A stretch of 52,980 nt of DNA from a virus. Location: positions 1 through 52,980 of the IMG/VR virus record IMGVR_UViG_3300042557_001513, one strand, 5' to 3'. A program made the position numbers and the translations under genes. Under the pieces are notes generated by a model that was not told where the DNA came from, ran no database searches, and was given only the letters and a program-made list of their open reading frames with translations. Numbering within the stretch: position 1 is the stretch's first letter; each line of letters begins with the position of its first letter. Shown one piece after another: positions 24,720-33,323 of this stretch.

Positions 24720-27541
24720 TACAAACTACCTCCATTGACGGCCTCGGTGAGTCGGTTTCCGTGCAACATGAGCCTTCCTAAATGGGCGCGTCCACTCCAG
24801 TTGACCCGCAAGGTGAAATCGTGCCCCAAGTAAGCAGGAACGTCGGTCGCCAAATTGGCGGTTCGTGGGGGCGCGGGGAATTTTACTTGGGGGGCATACC
24901 CTCGCTCATATCCCAACAACTGCGGGGGGTCAGGGTCGTAAGAGGTTGCTACGGTTCCTAATTCAAGCTGGGCACCCCAAAGGAACAACCCAGACAATCC
25001 GTCCCCCGCATAAGAGGTGTTTCCGGCTGAGTCAGCCAGATAAACTCTGAGGCCGTTTGACACGGCTGTGGCTGTCCAAGTCATCGAGCATCGAAACCAT
25101 CCGTCTCCCAGTGCGGTAATCGACCCGATACCTTGGTTGGTTGTCAGACTTTGACTGTAGGTTGTTCCGCTCGAAAGATCAAAACCCACACCAAACGAGT
25201 CGGAGGTCGCGGCCAAGACAAACTTGGTCTTGGGGTCAGCCTTTGCAAAAATACTCAAGGTGTAGCTTGCTGCGGTTGTCGTAAAGTTCCGACCCAACCA
25301 GTGAACACCATTAGTGGTGTCTTCCACCAAACGATCTGCATCTCTCTTAAAATTAATCGGGTTTTCGGCTGCTGCTATTTCCACGGTGGTGTTGGTTTGT
25401 GTCCATCCCGCACCGTTGATCGCCTCGGTCCACGCCAAGAGATTTTTATCCTCCAACAGAAACTCGGTCTGAAACCGCCGCTCGAACCGCTGCCAAGTGG
25501 TAAAGTTTACATAGTCATCTGGCCGATAAGCTAGTTCGCACTCGAACGGGTAGTCGTTGCCGCCGCCCAAGTCATCAAACCACAAATCGCAGCGGATCAA
25601 TTTTTTGAGACTCATATTGTCGCCAAGGTTGAAAGCCTTAGTCACGACACTTGCATTAACCCTGCGCTTCCCTTCAACTGGCGTGTCATACTCATCGTTT
25701 TTGGTGACTTCCCAGATTTCGACTCTTCGTCCGGTCTCATCCTCGTGGAAACACACCGCAAAGCACCGCGGGTCGTCGTCAAACAATCCCTGCACCAGCT
25801 TGATGACGCGAAGTCCAGTCCAGACTCCGTCGAAAACAGCCGCCGACTTTCCGCGCCCCGCGCTGGTGGACTGGAAATCCAGCACTGCTATTCCCGTATA
25901 AACGGTAGGGATAGGTTCTGCGGCAAATTGGTCGGCTTGGGTTTGATCGGTCGCACGGCGAGGAAGCTGCCTCGGCCAGCAAGTTACCAAAAGACGGTTG
26001 TCAAAACTAACCATGCTCACTTGGTCGAGCATCCAAGAAGTATCTTGTTTGAGAATAGGATCGATTTCCGCACTGACCGGCGTCAGACCATAAGTGCCTG
26101 CTTCACCGCGGGCGTTGCGGTAGGTGCGGATACCGTTGCCTTCGCGGGACCGGAAAAACAAGTCGCCGTTGACTGGGAGAATGCTGTCGCTGGTCGAGCC
26201 AATATTGTCGAAAAGGATGCGCTGGAATCCCTCGGTGTTTTTCCATCGATCGCGTGGCAAAGAGACTTGGAACGTAACTGCCCCGCGCTCGCAGAACGCG
26301 ATCAAGTCGCCCTGCCCTGTAGCCGTGTCTTGCACCGGCAAAAAGACCAAGGATTTCACTTTGCCCACGTTGCTGGCTGGCGCAAAGCTCCCACCCTCGT
26401 TGAGAAAAGTCGCCTCGGTGAATCTCAGAAGATCGCTGTCTTGACCGGCATTGAATTTTGTTACAGTGCCTCCCGCGCCGGGCGCACCCGCCGTCACGGT
26501 GACCGGGATGGAAAAAGTCGTAGCCGTTAACGATGCTGACCCCACAACATAAGTGGAATCCACAATCGAAGTGTTTTCGGCAATGGTGACCAAATCTCCG
26601 CTCGCTAAACCGTGGGGTGTCGCGGTGGTGACCACCGTGGGATTGGCCGCGGTGCAGGTAGTAATTTTGGACTCGGCAAGAAAACCACTGAAAACCAAAT
26701 CCCCCGCCAAAATTTCCGCACCTTCGTTGATCGCGACAAAAAGCCGCCCTTGGCCGTAAGCCATTTGTTTGCCGATCGGAACGACTTGAGCCCCATAGTA
26801 GCTGCTACGCCGAACCGTGTAACCATCAAAGATCCGTGGTTCGTCTTGTCCGGTCTGGATAATGAGGTATTTCTCGGCTTGCACCATGTAGACCGGAACG
26901 TCGTCGGAGATTTCGTCCAGCAAGTTGAGACGGCGGACCGATGCTTCGGCAAAATCCAAAGCCATGATCTTTCCATCGGCGACCACGACCATCAGCGTGG
27001 GGTTTCCATCGCGGGGATCTTGGTAGATGGCGACTCCCTGCACGTAAGTCGCTGCCAAAATATCTTCGCTATACCGGGTTCGGCTGGTCTTGCCGTTGAC
27101 AAAGTCATCGAGAAACGCGGCATCGATGTCTCGCCGCGCTGTAATCGTTCCGGTTACGGTTCCCGTGGCGGAGGTGGGGAAAGTAAAAGTCGTCGCGCCA
27201 GTGATGGTAATCGTGTGCGTCCCGTTGACGCCCACAGGACTAGCCCCTGCAATCGTGACTTTATCCTTGTTGTCGTAACCGTGACCTCCAGACACCGTAG
27301 CGGTGGCGACCCCACTACTGATGGTGATGGTCGCGGTTCTAACCGGCTGGGGATTCCGCCAATAATTAGCGGGGATTTCGCGAAAGCCCGGTCGGGTGCG
27401 CGGGCCGTTACCGCCCCGGAACGTCACATTGTTCGCATACCAAGCAGCTTCGTTTGGGGTCTGGGGCGGATCTTTAGAGCCGTCCATTCCTGCCGGAAGG
27501 CCGCGAAATCCGTCGATCAATCTTTCAGGGTCAGTAATCAT
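24719..27541 (-). CDS. large beta-rich tail (nozzle/tube-like) protein with carbohydrate-binding-type insert
   Basis: A 940-residue protein. The N-terminus has NEAAWYANNVTFRGG, GPRTRPGFREI, a pattern I associate with beta-propeller tail tube/nozzle proteins. Repeated beta-blade strands follow (YVQGVAIYQDPRDG, KIMALDFAEASVRRL, KYLIIQTGQDEPRIFDG). Two short Ig-like inserts (VTIAGASPVGVNGTHTI at about 95-130, GDLVTIAENTSIVDS at about 315-360) resemble fibronectin/BIG-like modules. A CBM-like domain lies at about 705-850 (LGDGWFRCSMTWTATA, SGLFLWGAQLELG), typical of phage glycan-binding inserts. Probable tail tip or adhesion component. It starts near 'gcataacaATG', a weak variant of the element. 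Confidence 0.65.
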   Translation of the reverse strand: MITDPERLIDGFRGLPAGMDGSKDPPQTPNEAAWYANNVTFRGGNGPRTRPGFREIPANYWRNPQPVRTATITISSGVATATVSGGHGYDNKDKVTIAGASPVGVNGTHTITITGATTFTFPTSATGTVTGTITARRDIDAAFLDDFVNGKTSRTRYSEDILAATYVQGVAIYQDPRDGNPTLMVVVADGKIMALDFAEASVRRLNLLDEISDDVPVYMVQAEKYLIIQTGQDEPRIFDGYTVRRSSYYGAQVVPIGKQMAYGQGRLFVAINEGAEILAGDLVFSGFLAESKITTCTAANPTVVTTATPHGLASGDLVTIAENTSIVDSTYVVGSASLTATTFSIPVTVTAGAPGAGGTVTKFNAGQDSDLLRFTEATFLNEGGSFAPASNVGKVKSLVFLPVQDTATGQGDLIAFCERGAVTFQVSLPRDRWKNTEGFQRILFDNIGSTSDSILPVNGDLFFRSREGNGIRTYRNARGEAGTYGLTPVSAEIDPILKQDTSWMLDQVSMVSFDNRLLVTCWPRQLPRRATDQTQADQFAAEPIPTVYTGIAVLDFQSTSAGRGKSAAVFDGVWTGLRVIKLVQGLFDDDPRCFAVCFHEDETGRRVEIWEVTKNDEYDTPVEGKRRVNASVVTKAFNLGDNMSLKKLIRCDLWFDDLGGGNDYPFECELAYRPDDYVNFTTWQRFERRFQTEFLLEDKNLLAWTEAINGAGWTQTNTTVEIAAAENPINFKRDADRLVEDTTNGVHWLGRNFTTTAASYTLSIFAKADPKTKFVLAATSDSFGVGFDLSSGTTYSQSLTTNQGIGSITALGDGWFRCSMTWTATAVSNGLRVYLADSAGNTSYAGDGLSGLFLWGAQLELGTVATSYDPDPPQLLGYERGYAPQVKFPAPPRTANLATDVPAYLGHDFTLRVNWSGRAHLGRLMLHGNRLTEAVNGGSL

Positions 27542-27543
27542 TG

Positions 27544-29712
27544 TTATGCATCCGCCAAGGCGTCCACTTTAGACGATAGCTCTTGTAGGGCTTTTATCAA
27601 TATAGGCACCAACACGCTGTATTTGATCGCCTTGATGCCGTTGGCATCCTCGGAAACAAGACCTGGCCAAATTTCTTCGAGTTCTTGTGCGACCATGCCA
27701 ATTTGCTTGTTATCAGGATCGCCGATGCGGTTGAAGTTGACGACCCTGACCCGGTTCACATCGTCGAGCTTCGGAGTCGCATCCACGACATTTTCTTTGA
27801 TGGTGATATCCGACAGTGACCCATAACTGTTGTTGTAGTTCAGGATATTTCCGTCGACCTGAAATCGCGTTACCTCGCGGTTCGTTGCACCCCAATTCGA
27901 GTAATAGCCGACAATACCTTCGGTGCTGGTGGACGAATTTCGGTAGATGGCGTGAAAACCGCTCACCTGCCACGATGCTCCTCCAACCGTCGTGTTAATT
28001 CCAGCACCGGCTGAATTTATCGAAACGTCGCCGTTGGCATGAATCCTCATGCGCTCAAGCGAAGCGTTTTGGCCGTCCGGTGTAGTGCCAAATACCAAAC
28101 GGGTTGGCATGTCGTTAGTGCCCGGAGTTGCGTCCACAACGGCGTTAATGACCGCGCCAGTTATGAAGTTAGAGCCGTCCGCTCCATTAAATACGATGTG
28201 GCCGAGAATGTCGCCGCTTTGAACAACGGTATTGGTGCCGACAGTGCCGCTTCTCGACTTCCCGATGTAAATGCCCGTGGGGTTTATATCATTGGAAAAC
28301 CGGACACACCCCAAACTCGATGCGCTGGCGCTCGTGCCTTGAAGCTGAAGCCGTGAAGTCACGTTGGCTTGGGTAATCGTTGTCGCGGACCCCATGAGAG
28401 CGTTTCCACTGGAATCAATGCGAAGACGCTCATTCGCCGCGGTTTCAACGGTGAAGGTATCGGCCGCGGGAAACCGAATAGCCGTATCGGTGTCGCCGCT
28501 GTGGATGATCTTGTCGTTAATCGTCACATTGCCAGCGAGAGTAATGCTGGCGGTCGATCCATCCATCGTGATCGAGTCAAAAACATTTCCTGATGTATCG
28601 GAAGGCAGCAGCACCAAGTCCGTAGAGCCGTCACTTTGCTTTCGTGCATGAATGTTGGCTACCGTTGCGTCAGTCCCAATGCCAAAGTCGATGAATGCCG
28701 CTGCGGTGTTGGTTGTATTGGCGTTGTGGATGCGGATGCCAGCCCCGTAGGTGCTGCTGTTTCCGTAAACCCACGGCATGGCAAAGGCTGTCCCATCACC
28801 CACTTGTAACAGTTGGCCTGGGTTTGTTGCGGCTATGCCCACATTCCCTGTCGACGTAATTCGCATGCGCTCAGTCGGAGTGCTCGCGCCGTCAGGCGTG
28901 GTGCTAAACGTGATTAGCCCCGGCATGTCGGAGTTTCCCGGAGGTCCTCCCACGGCACATGTAATGAATGCTGCGTTTCGGTAGGTCGATCCGTCGTATC
29001 CTTGCCCTGCGATTGTTATGAGATTATCTCCGCTTTGGACAATGGTTGGTGAAGCCGTGGTTCCGCGGCTTCTTCTCGCTATGATTTCATTCTGGCCGGT
29101 CGCGGCATTGCACGTCATCGACAAGCCGCCAAAGCCAGTAGTCTGAGTAACAAAATTCCCGCCCGCAGATACTTGACCGGTTACCGTTACGTTGCCAGTC
29201 GCCGTTACGTTGCCAGTCGATCCATCCATCGTGATCGAATCAAATACATTTCCCGCTGTATCAGAAGGCAATAACACAAGGTCCGAAGATCCGTCGCTTT
29301 GCTTTCGTGCATGAATGTTGGCTACGACGGGATCATTACCCGCGCCGAAATCTATGAAAGTCGATGCGGTATTAGCCGTGCTTGCGTTCCAAATGTGGAT
29401 ACCGGCTCCATAACCAGAGTTACTTCCGTAAAACACCGGCTTTGCTAAAGCCGTCCCGTCACCGACTTGTAGACTTCCGGATGTAGATACGTTTTGACTC
29501 CCAAAATCGGGTGTAATTTTACTTCCGGCGATGGCGGCACCGGCCGCAACTTTTAGGTCGGTAATCGCACCGTCCGCCACGGTGGAAGCAATGCCATCAA
29601 AAGCACCATTGGCGTCTCTTTGAACTACTGTTCCGGGCACATTGCGACTTGTCGCAGTGCGCTGAGTTTCACTCTTTCGCTTGGCCAGAGCGCCCGGAAT
29701 CACAGAGGACAT
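27544..29712 (-). CDS. tail fibre/spike with C-terminal S74 chaperone domain
   Basis: A 722-residue protein. The last 90 residues (from about 634: SDITIKENV, ... QIGMVAQELEEIWPGLV) are a Peptidase_S74 intramolecular chaperone, which trimerises beta-helical fibres and cleaves itself off. The Ser in SDITIKENV fits the catalytic position; the usual Arg/Leu pair is replaced by Thr-Ile. Two copies of a block of about 90 residues (starts near 85 and 308; GDGTA-, ANIHARKQSDGS, LVLLPSDT-GNVFDSITMDGST) are also clear at the DNA level (for example 28556-28620 against 29219-29283). Host-receptor binding is the likely role. Confidence 0.8.
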   Translation of the reverse strand: MSSVIPGALAKRKSETQRTATSRNVPGTVVQRDANGAFDGIASTVADGAITDLKVAAGAAIAGSKITPDFGSQNVSTSGSLQVGDGTALAKPVFYGSNSGYGAGIHIWNASTANTASTFIDFGAGNDPVVANIHARKQSDGSSDLVLLPSDTAGNVFDSITMDGSTGNVTATGNVTVTGQVSAGGNFVTQTTGFGGLSMTCNAATGQNEIIARRSRGTTASPTIVQSGDNLITIAGQGYDGSTYRNAAFITCAVGGPPGNSDMPGLITFSTTPDGASTPTERMRITSTGNVGIAATNPGQLLQVGDGTAFAMPWVYGNSSTYGAGIRIHNANTTNTAAAFIDFGIGTDATVANIHARKQSDGSTDLVLLPSDTSGNVFDSITMDGSTASITLAGNVTINDKIIHSGDTDTAIRFPAADTFTVETAANERLRIDSSGNALMGSATTITQANVTSRLQLQGTSASASSLGCVRFSNDINPTGIYIGKSRSGTVGTNTVVQSGDILGHIVFNGADGSNFITGAVINAVVDATPGTNDMPTRLVFGTTPDGQNASLERMRIHANGDVSINSAGAGINTTVGGASWQVSGFHAIYRNSSTSTEGIVGYYSNWGATNREVTRFQVDGNILNYNNSYGSLSDITIKENVVDATPKLDDVNRVRVVNFNRIGDPDNKQIGMVAQELEEIWPGLVSEDANGIKAIKYSVLVPILIKALQELSSKVDALADA

Positions 29713-29727
29713 GACGATGTCCCCCGT

Positions 29728-29955
29728 TTACTCCATCATTCCAGCGCGAATGGCTTCGTCGAAGCCCATCTCTCCACCAGCGTCTTCAGCCATGTCCTCG
29801 ACTTTATCAGCCTCGGTCTCGGCGACGGGGAGGCCGTCAACGGCGACTAAAGTGAGTCCGTCAGCTTCGAGGCGCAGGGTAGCCAGCGCGTCAAAGGTGG
29901 AGCCTTCGGTCACGCCGTCTGGCGGAACCATGCCTTCAGGTATAGGGAATTTCAT
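29728..29955 (-). CDS. small acidic protein
   Basis: A 75-residue, strongly acidic protein (many Asp/Glu, no Cys), with FDALATLRLEADGLTLVAVDGLP followed by an acidic tail. It is preceded by 'gaaTAAcattATG', a weak variant of the TAATAAC element that includes the stop of the gene before, and has no clear Shine-Dalgarno. Position between capsid and fibre genes suggests a small virion or assembly protein. No family is recognised. Confidence 0.55.
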   Translation of the reverse strand: MKFPIPEGMVPPDGVTEGSTFDALATLRLEADGLTLVAVDGLPVAETEADKVEDMAEDAGGEMGFDEAIRAGMME

Positions 29956-29959
29956 AATG

Positions 29960-30124
29960 TTATTCTGTTTTTGCCTCTTCGGCGATTTCTGGTTTGGGCT
30001 CGCTCACTTCAACTTTTTGAATGAACGCGCTGAGTTGGGCCGCAGCAAATTCCAACAGCGTCTTGTTGCCGGACACTTTGGCTGCGGCATAGGCTTCGAT
30101 TAGTTCAGCTAGTTTTTCTTTCAT
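29960..30124 (-). CDS. small helical protein
   Basis: A 54-residue protein, mostly one helical hairpin (KLAELIEAYAAAKVSGNKTL and onward) and an acidic C-terminal tail (PKPEIAEEAKTE). Its ATG overlaps the TGA of the upstream gene (ATGA). Its TAA is followed by CATTATG of the next gene, so both ends are packed. No function is recognised. It is short enough to be missed by length-filtered gene calling. Confidence 0.55.
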   Translation of the reverse strand: MKEKLAELIEAYAAAKVSGNKTLLEFAAAQLSAFIQKVEVSEPKPEIAEEAKTE

Positions 30125-30423
30125 TGGTTGCGGTTAGCCAGCCACGTCCTCATAGGCGCGACACAGTTTAATATAGCAGCATAAGCCTCGGCGACCTCGG
30201 GAACTTCATTAATCGCCAGCCACAAATCTCCCGTCGCAAGTTGCTCGTTGAAAGCCGAAGGTCCGATCTCCCGAGTATCTGCATTGTAGGGGGCGAACTC
30301 GGCCTCCATTTTCCCGCTGTCGACGTTCTCACTTTCAAGGGTCAACCGCTTGATCCAAAGATGCGGGAAGGTTTTTTCCGGTGCTGCCGGAAAAATAATG
30401 GGGTTATCTGCGGGGATGTTCAT
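30121..30423 (-). CDS. hypothetical protein, paralogue of the 35014-35325 product
   Basis: A 100-residue protein. It shares spaced residues with the 103-residue product at 35014-35325: K-x-F near residue 18, DSG near 36, EVPE[VL]A-A-x-A near 74 and WLA or YLA at the end. The beta-rich N-terminal part and helical C-terminus suggest a small fold used twice in this phage. It lies just after the capsid gene terminator. Probably structural, but unproven. Confidence 0.5.
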   Translation of the reverse strand: MNIPADNPIIFPAAPEKTFPHLWIKRLTLESENVDSGKMEAEFAPYNADTREIGPSAFNEQLATGDLWLAINEVPEVAEAYAAILNCVAPMRTWLANRNQ

Positions 30424-30445
30424 GCTTAAAAATGCAGCGCCTCTG

Positions 30446-30485
30446 GCACCCTGGGAGCCGAAGCTCCCAGAGTGATGTGAGGTGC
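30446..30485 (-). terminator. hairpin after the major capsid gene
   Basis: On the minus strand an 8-bp stem CTGGGAGC/GCTCCCAG closes a TTCG tetraloop, just after the capsid stop; an outer GCACC/GGTGC pairing surrounds it. A T-rich tract follows only about 30 bases later, so it may be an attenuator or an mRNA end-stabilising hairpin rather than a strong terminator. Confidence 0.5.
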
Positions 30486-30489
30486 TACC

Positions 30490-31665
30490 TTAGTAGCAAG
30501 CGACGAGGTCGAGAGCGCGAGCGCAGCGTTTGTGGCGAACCACAAAGCCGAGGTCGGGACGCTCCACCTTCGGGCCGTAGGCGAACAGCGCACGGAAGAA
30601 TCCGATATTCGAGTCCAAATTACAAGTTCTATCTGGGATATTCCTCCAGACAAACTCGCCGGTCCAAGAATACTGCGGATTGTATTTCATCGGGCTGGTC
30701 GACTTGGGCTTGGGAATGAGGACCTTCAACACGTCAGCGTGATAAATCACGGTGTCGGTGTATTCCGCATTCTTGTAGGCGTCGGACACTTCCCACTTGT
30801 CACCCTTCGTCGTCGGGGTCGACGCGAACGGCTGACGGCGAACCCATGCACCGCCGACGAAGTCGTAACGGGGCGGGAATTCAACCGTGAAGAAGCGGAA
30901 GCCGCGATACACACCGGACAGACCGGGCGCTCCGAGCATCGGGGACTGAGTCTCCGAACCCTCGTAAGCGTAACGGAAGTCGTCACGGGTGTTAGCGTCT
31001 TGACGCTTGAGGTCATGGAACGTGAAACGCTCGCCGACTGCGGCATAAATCGGGGTCATCTCATCAACGCGAGCGAACGGATTCATGCTGCCGCCATTGT
31101 AACCAAGCTGCTGGTAGATCTCTTCGAGGATTCCCCAGGTAAGTTTGGAAGTGGCCGGAGTCGAAGGGAAGACCGAGCTACCAGACGGGAGGTTCGCCGA
31201 TGCGACCATTTTGGTGCCGCAAGCGTCGATATACTCGTCCTGATAAGCGTTGGTCCAAACCCATTTCGTGTTCTCCGAGAGAACGCGAACGATGTTTTTG
31301 ACCTGATCTTCGACCTGCCAGGCGAACTGAAGATCGTCCAAACAGATGTCGGGCGAGTTCAGCGCGGCCTTTTTGAGGCTGGTCTGGCGCAGGGTGATGC
31401 CGAAGTTGTCGATGTTCTGACCGGCGACTTGGCACTGACCGCCCGCTTCGCCGTCCGAAGACTCCCATGCACTGAAAGTGACGGGGCTGGACGAGAGCGT
31501 GCGCTCATAGATCGGGTAACTATATTCCGTTCCTTGCCCGTCCATCCACTGCTCACGCGGCAGATACTTCAGGTAGAAATCGGAGTTGATGATGTTCTTC
31601 GAGACATTGTTCCGGATGAGTCCGGCATGTTCCACGAAGAGAGCTTCAATATTATTGCAAGGCAT
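30490..31665 (-). CDS. major capsid protein
   Basis: A 391-residue protein. N-terminal NNIEALFVEHAGLIRNNVSKNIINSDFYLKYLPREQW and the later PVTFSAWESSDGEAGG, VWTNAYQDEYIDAC and RGFRFFTVEFPPRYDF match the style of a capsid family (HK97-fold assumed) common in environmental podovirus-like phages; the C-terminus has an Ala-Leu-Asp-Leu-Val-Ala-Cys ending. It follows the scaffold gene, as expected. A Shine-Dalgarno-like AGGAG lies upstream of ATG 31665 and a GTAATAAC element lies 28 bases upstream. It is followed by a hairpin at 30446-30485. Confidence 0.85.
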   Translation of the reverse strand: MPCNNIEALFVEHAGLIRNNVSKNIINSDFYLKYLPREQWMDGQGTEYSYPIYERTLSSSPVTFSAWESSDGEAGGQCQVAGQNIDNFGITLRQTSLKKAALNSPDICLDDLQFAWQVEDQVKNIVRVLSENTKWVWTNAYQDEYIDACGTKMVASANLPSGSSVFPSTPATSKLTWGILEEIYQQLGYNGGSMNPFARVDEMTPIYAAVGERFTFHDLKRQDANTRDDFRYAYEGSETQSPMLGAPGLSGVYRGFRFFTVEFPPRYDFVGGAWVRRQPFASTPTTKGDKWEVSDAYKNAEYTDTVIYHADVLKVLIPKPKSTSPMKYNPQYSWTGEFVWRNIPDRTCNLDSNIGFFRALFAYGPKVERPDLGFVVRHKRCARALDLVACY

Positions 31666-31693
31666 AATGCTTGTTTTTCTCCTACTTTGTGGG

Positions 31694-31701
31694 GTTATTA
31701 C
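31694..31701 (-). promoter_or_regulatory. GTAATAAC leader element, copy 7
   Basis: Minus-strand GTAATAACCCCACAAAGTAGG, 28 bases before ATG 31665 of the capsid gene. This is the only exact copy whose gene also has an AGGAG Shine-Dalgarno. Confidence 0.7.
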
Positions 31702-31888
31702 TTTGCCTTGATCGGGAGACGCACATGCGGTCCGAGGCTAGTGACGACACCACGATTTTGCTTTTCTCTTCCCGTCGCGGATCGGGCTTCCTCGCGAACC
31801 TATCTTTTCTGATTTCTACCGGATGATTGCCGCTACCCGTAAACGTGAGACTAAGTTACGCTTGGTTAAGGGGTTGTCAAATTACGGG

Positions 31889-31896
31889 GTTATTAC
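31889..31896 (-). promoter_or_regulatory. GTAATAAC leader element, copy 8
   Basis: Minus-strand GTAATAACCCCGTAATTTGACAACCCCTTAACC, with no gene start nearby; the next start is over 200 bases downstream. It makes the capsid leader carry two copies. Confidence 0.6.
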
Positions 31897-31907
31897 ATTA
31901 GGCACTC

Positions 31908-31928
31908 GGTCGCCTCGGCGAGACGACC
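31908..31928 (-). terminator. hairpin 1 in capsid leader
   Basis: A near-perfect palindrome: GGTCG-x-CTCG against CGAG-x-CGACC with a one-base centre. Its one mismatch (C-A on plus) becomes a U-G wobble on the minus strand, suggesting it is selected in minus-strand RNA. Confidence 0.4.
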
Positions 31929-31951
31929 CTACCGGGGGATATATTTGGTAG

Positions 31952-31973
31952 GGACGGCTGGCCCTAGCCGTCC
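31952..31973 (-). terminator. hairpin 2 in capsid leader
   Basis: An 8-bp stem GGACGGCT/AGCCGTCC around a 6-base loop. No T-run follows directly on the minus strand, so it is more likely structure than a simple terminator. Confidence 0.4.
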
Positions 31974-31992
31974 GTCTGCCTACAAAATGCAA

Positions 31993-32019
31993 AGGGAGGG
32001 GGCAAATGTCCCCCTCCCT
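31993..32019 (-). terminator. putative terminator after the scaffold gene (hairpin 3)
   Basis: A 10-bp stem AGGGAGGGGG/CCCCCTCCCT around a 7-base loop, about 30 bases past the scaffold stop. On the minus strand it is followed by TTGCATTTTGT. It is the most convincing terminator-type element of the three. Confidence 0.6.
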
Positions 32020-32051
32020 CGCGTCCGGTCACCGAAGTTTCCGGAGGGATT

Positions 32052-33320
32052 TTAAGATAACCCCGACTTGATCGCCGAGAAGAAGTCCTCGTGCTCGACC
32101 TTCTCCTCTTGGCCGCTGCCCACGATCGGGTCGGCTGCTCCCCCACCCGCACCAGGCTTCGCGCTCTGGTATTTCGAGAGGGTCTTGTTTAGCTCGGCCG
32201 TCTTGGCGAATAGCTGCTGGACCAACCCATAGAGGAAGGGCGAGGCTGCGGCCCGGAGAGCGACTTCGGCCCGTGCTTGGTCGCTGTCGGCCACCACGTT
32301 CCAATCCAGTCCCGTGGCGAATTGCTCGATCTCCCCGATCTTCTGGTTCCACGCATCGTCGCCTTCACGGCGGCGGAAGAGCGGAGCTTTCTCGGAGACA
32401 TCGCCCCAGATCTTCTCCAGGGCTCCCCGATACTGCTTGTTGCGCTGCTCGATGAACGCTTTCTGCTGCTCGGTGTGATGTTCTTGGATCTTCTCCAGGG
32501 CGAGCTTCGCATTGTGGCGCACCTTGTTGGCGATGCCCTCGACCTTCTGCCACTCTTCCGCCATAGCGTAGAAGCGCATCCGGTCGCGGTCATTCATGCC
32601 GCTGGCCATATCGACGAGTAGCTCGGTCTGCTTCTCCGGATCGGCTTCGGCAAACGCTACACGAGCGTCGGCCTCACGGAACTCATACTTCTTGGCGAAG
32701 GATTCGAGTTGCCCGTTGATCCGTTCACGGGGAACGGCCACCGCATCTTTGAATTCCTTGGTCGCCTCGACCCGCGCAATTTGAAGCTCGCGCTCGTAGG
32801 CATCGACCGTCTCGCGGAGTTGTTTGACCTCGTCGGGGGCGACATCGGTCGAACGCTTCTCCAGTTCGGCCACCTTGGCTTCGAGTTCCTCGCGGCGATG
32901 GCGCTCCTCTTTGAGTGCCTTGCGCTGCTCGGCCCACCGCTTCATCGCGGCCTCAGTCATCGCCCCTTCGGGAGGTGCGTCGTCCGGCTCCGGCTTGGCC
33001 TCGGCTTTCTTCGGTCCGCCCAGGAGTTCAGCCAAAGCGTCGGCATCGGCCGTAGCCGGGGCTTCTTCTTTGGTCGGTTCCGCAACGGGTTCCGCTTTGG
33101 GTGCTTCGGTTTTGGTCTCGGGAGCCTTGGGGGCTTCCGCCTTGGGTGCCTCGGGCGTGGGAGCGGTGGGCTCTTTGCCGATCGAGTTGAAGGCTTCCGA
33201 CAGCGAACGAGCCGCGTCGAAAGTCATAGTGCCACCGGCTTCGGAAAGTTCCGGAGTGGTGGTTGGTTGGTTGTCCGACGCCGGCGCGGACTCATTCCTC
33301 GGCGTATTGGTTTCTGCCAT
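32052..33320 (-). CDS. scaffolding protein
   Basis: A 422-residue acidic protein. A disordered N-terminus rich in Glu/Pro/Ala/Lys (APKAEAPKAPETKTEAPK) leads to long coiled coils (about 120-195: AEQRKALKEERHRREELEAK) and a second helical part, then a short conserved-looking C-terminal segment (EDFFSAIKSGLS). Scaffold proteins of this kind sit just before the capsid gene and carry a capsid-binding tail at the C-terminus. Position and architecture make the call. The preceding gene ends 3 bases upstream. Confidence 0.75.
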   Translation of the reverse strand: MAETNTPRNESAPASDNQPTTTPELSEAGGTMTFDAARSLSEAFNSIGKEPTAPTPEAPKAEAPKAPETKTEAPKAEPVAEPTKEEAPATADADALAELLGGPKKAEAKPEPDDAPPEGAMTEAAMKRWAEQRKALKEERHRREELEAKVAELEKRSTDVAPDEVKQLRETVDAYERELQIARVEATKEFKDAVAVPRERINGQLESFAKKYEFREADARVAFAEADPEKQTELLVDMASGMNDRDRMRFYAMAEEWQKVEGIANKVRHNAKLALEKIQEHHTEQQKAFIEQRNKQYRGALEKIWGDVSEKAPLFRRREGDDAWNQKIGEIEQFATGLDWNVVADSDQARAEVALRAAASPFLYGLVQQLFAKTAELNKTLSKYQSAKPGAGGGAADPIVGSGQEEKVEHEDFFSAIKSGLS

Positions 33321-33323
33321 AAA

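Larger units (their letters stand above)
31666..32051. other. gene-free region upstream of the major capsid gene
   Basis: A region of 386 bases with no convincing gene on either strand. It holds two GTAATAAC elements (31694, 31889), three hairpins (see separate entries) and AT-poor sequence. I saw a stop-free minus frame of about 35 codons ending in the first element's TAATAA, but it has no ATG and only one GTG eight codons from its end, so I do not call it a gene. It likely serves as the capsid 5' leader, control region or a small RNA source. Confidence 0.5.

Noticed and set aside
26612-27826. Long plus-strand frame opposite two tail genes.
   Set aside because: It crosses the border between two minus-strand genes and has no recognisable domain.
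27544-29712. Repeats in the fibre gene as a CRISPR or transposon signal.
   Set aside because: There are two long in-frame copies that encode matching protein blocks, so this is gene-internal duplication. No CRISPR array or insertion sequence was seen in the window.
31666-31800. A stop-free minus-strand frame of about 35 codons ending at the TAATAA before the capsid gene.
   Set aside because: No ATG and only a GTG eight codons from the end, so translation is not supported.
30532-31812. Long plus-strand frame opposite the major capsid gene.
   Set aside because: It is a shadow of the capsid gene and its leader; composition and lack of motifs do not support a protein.
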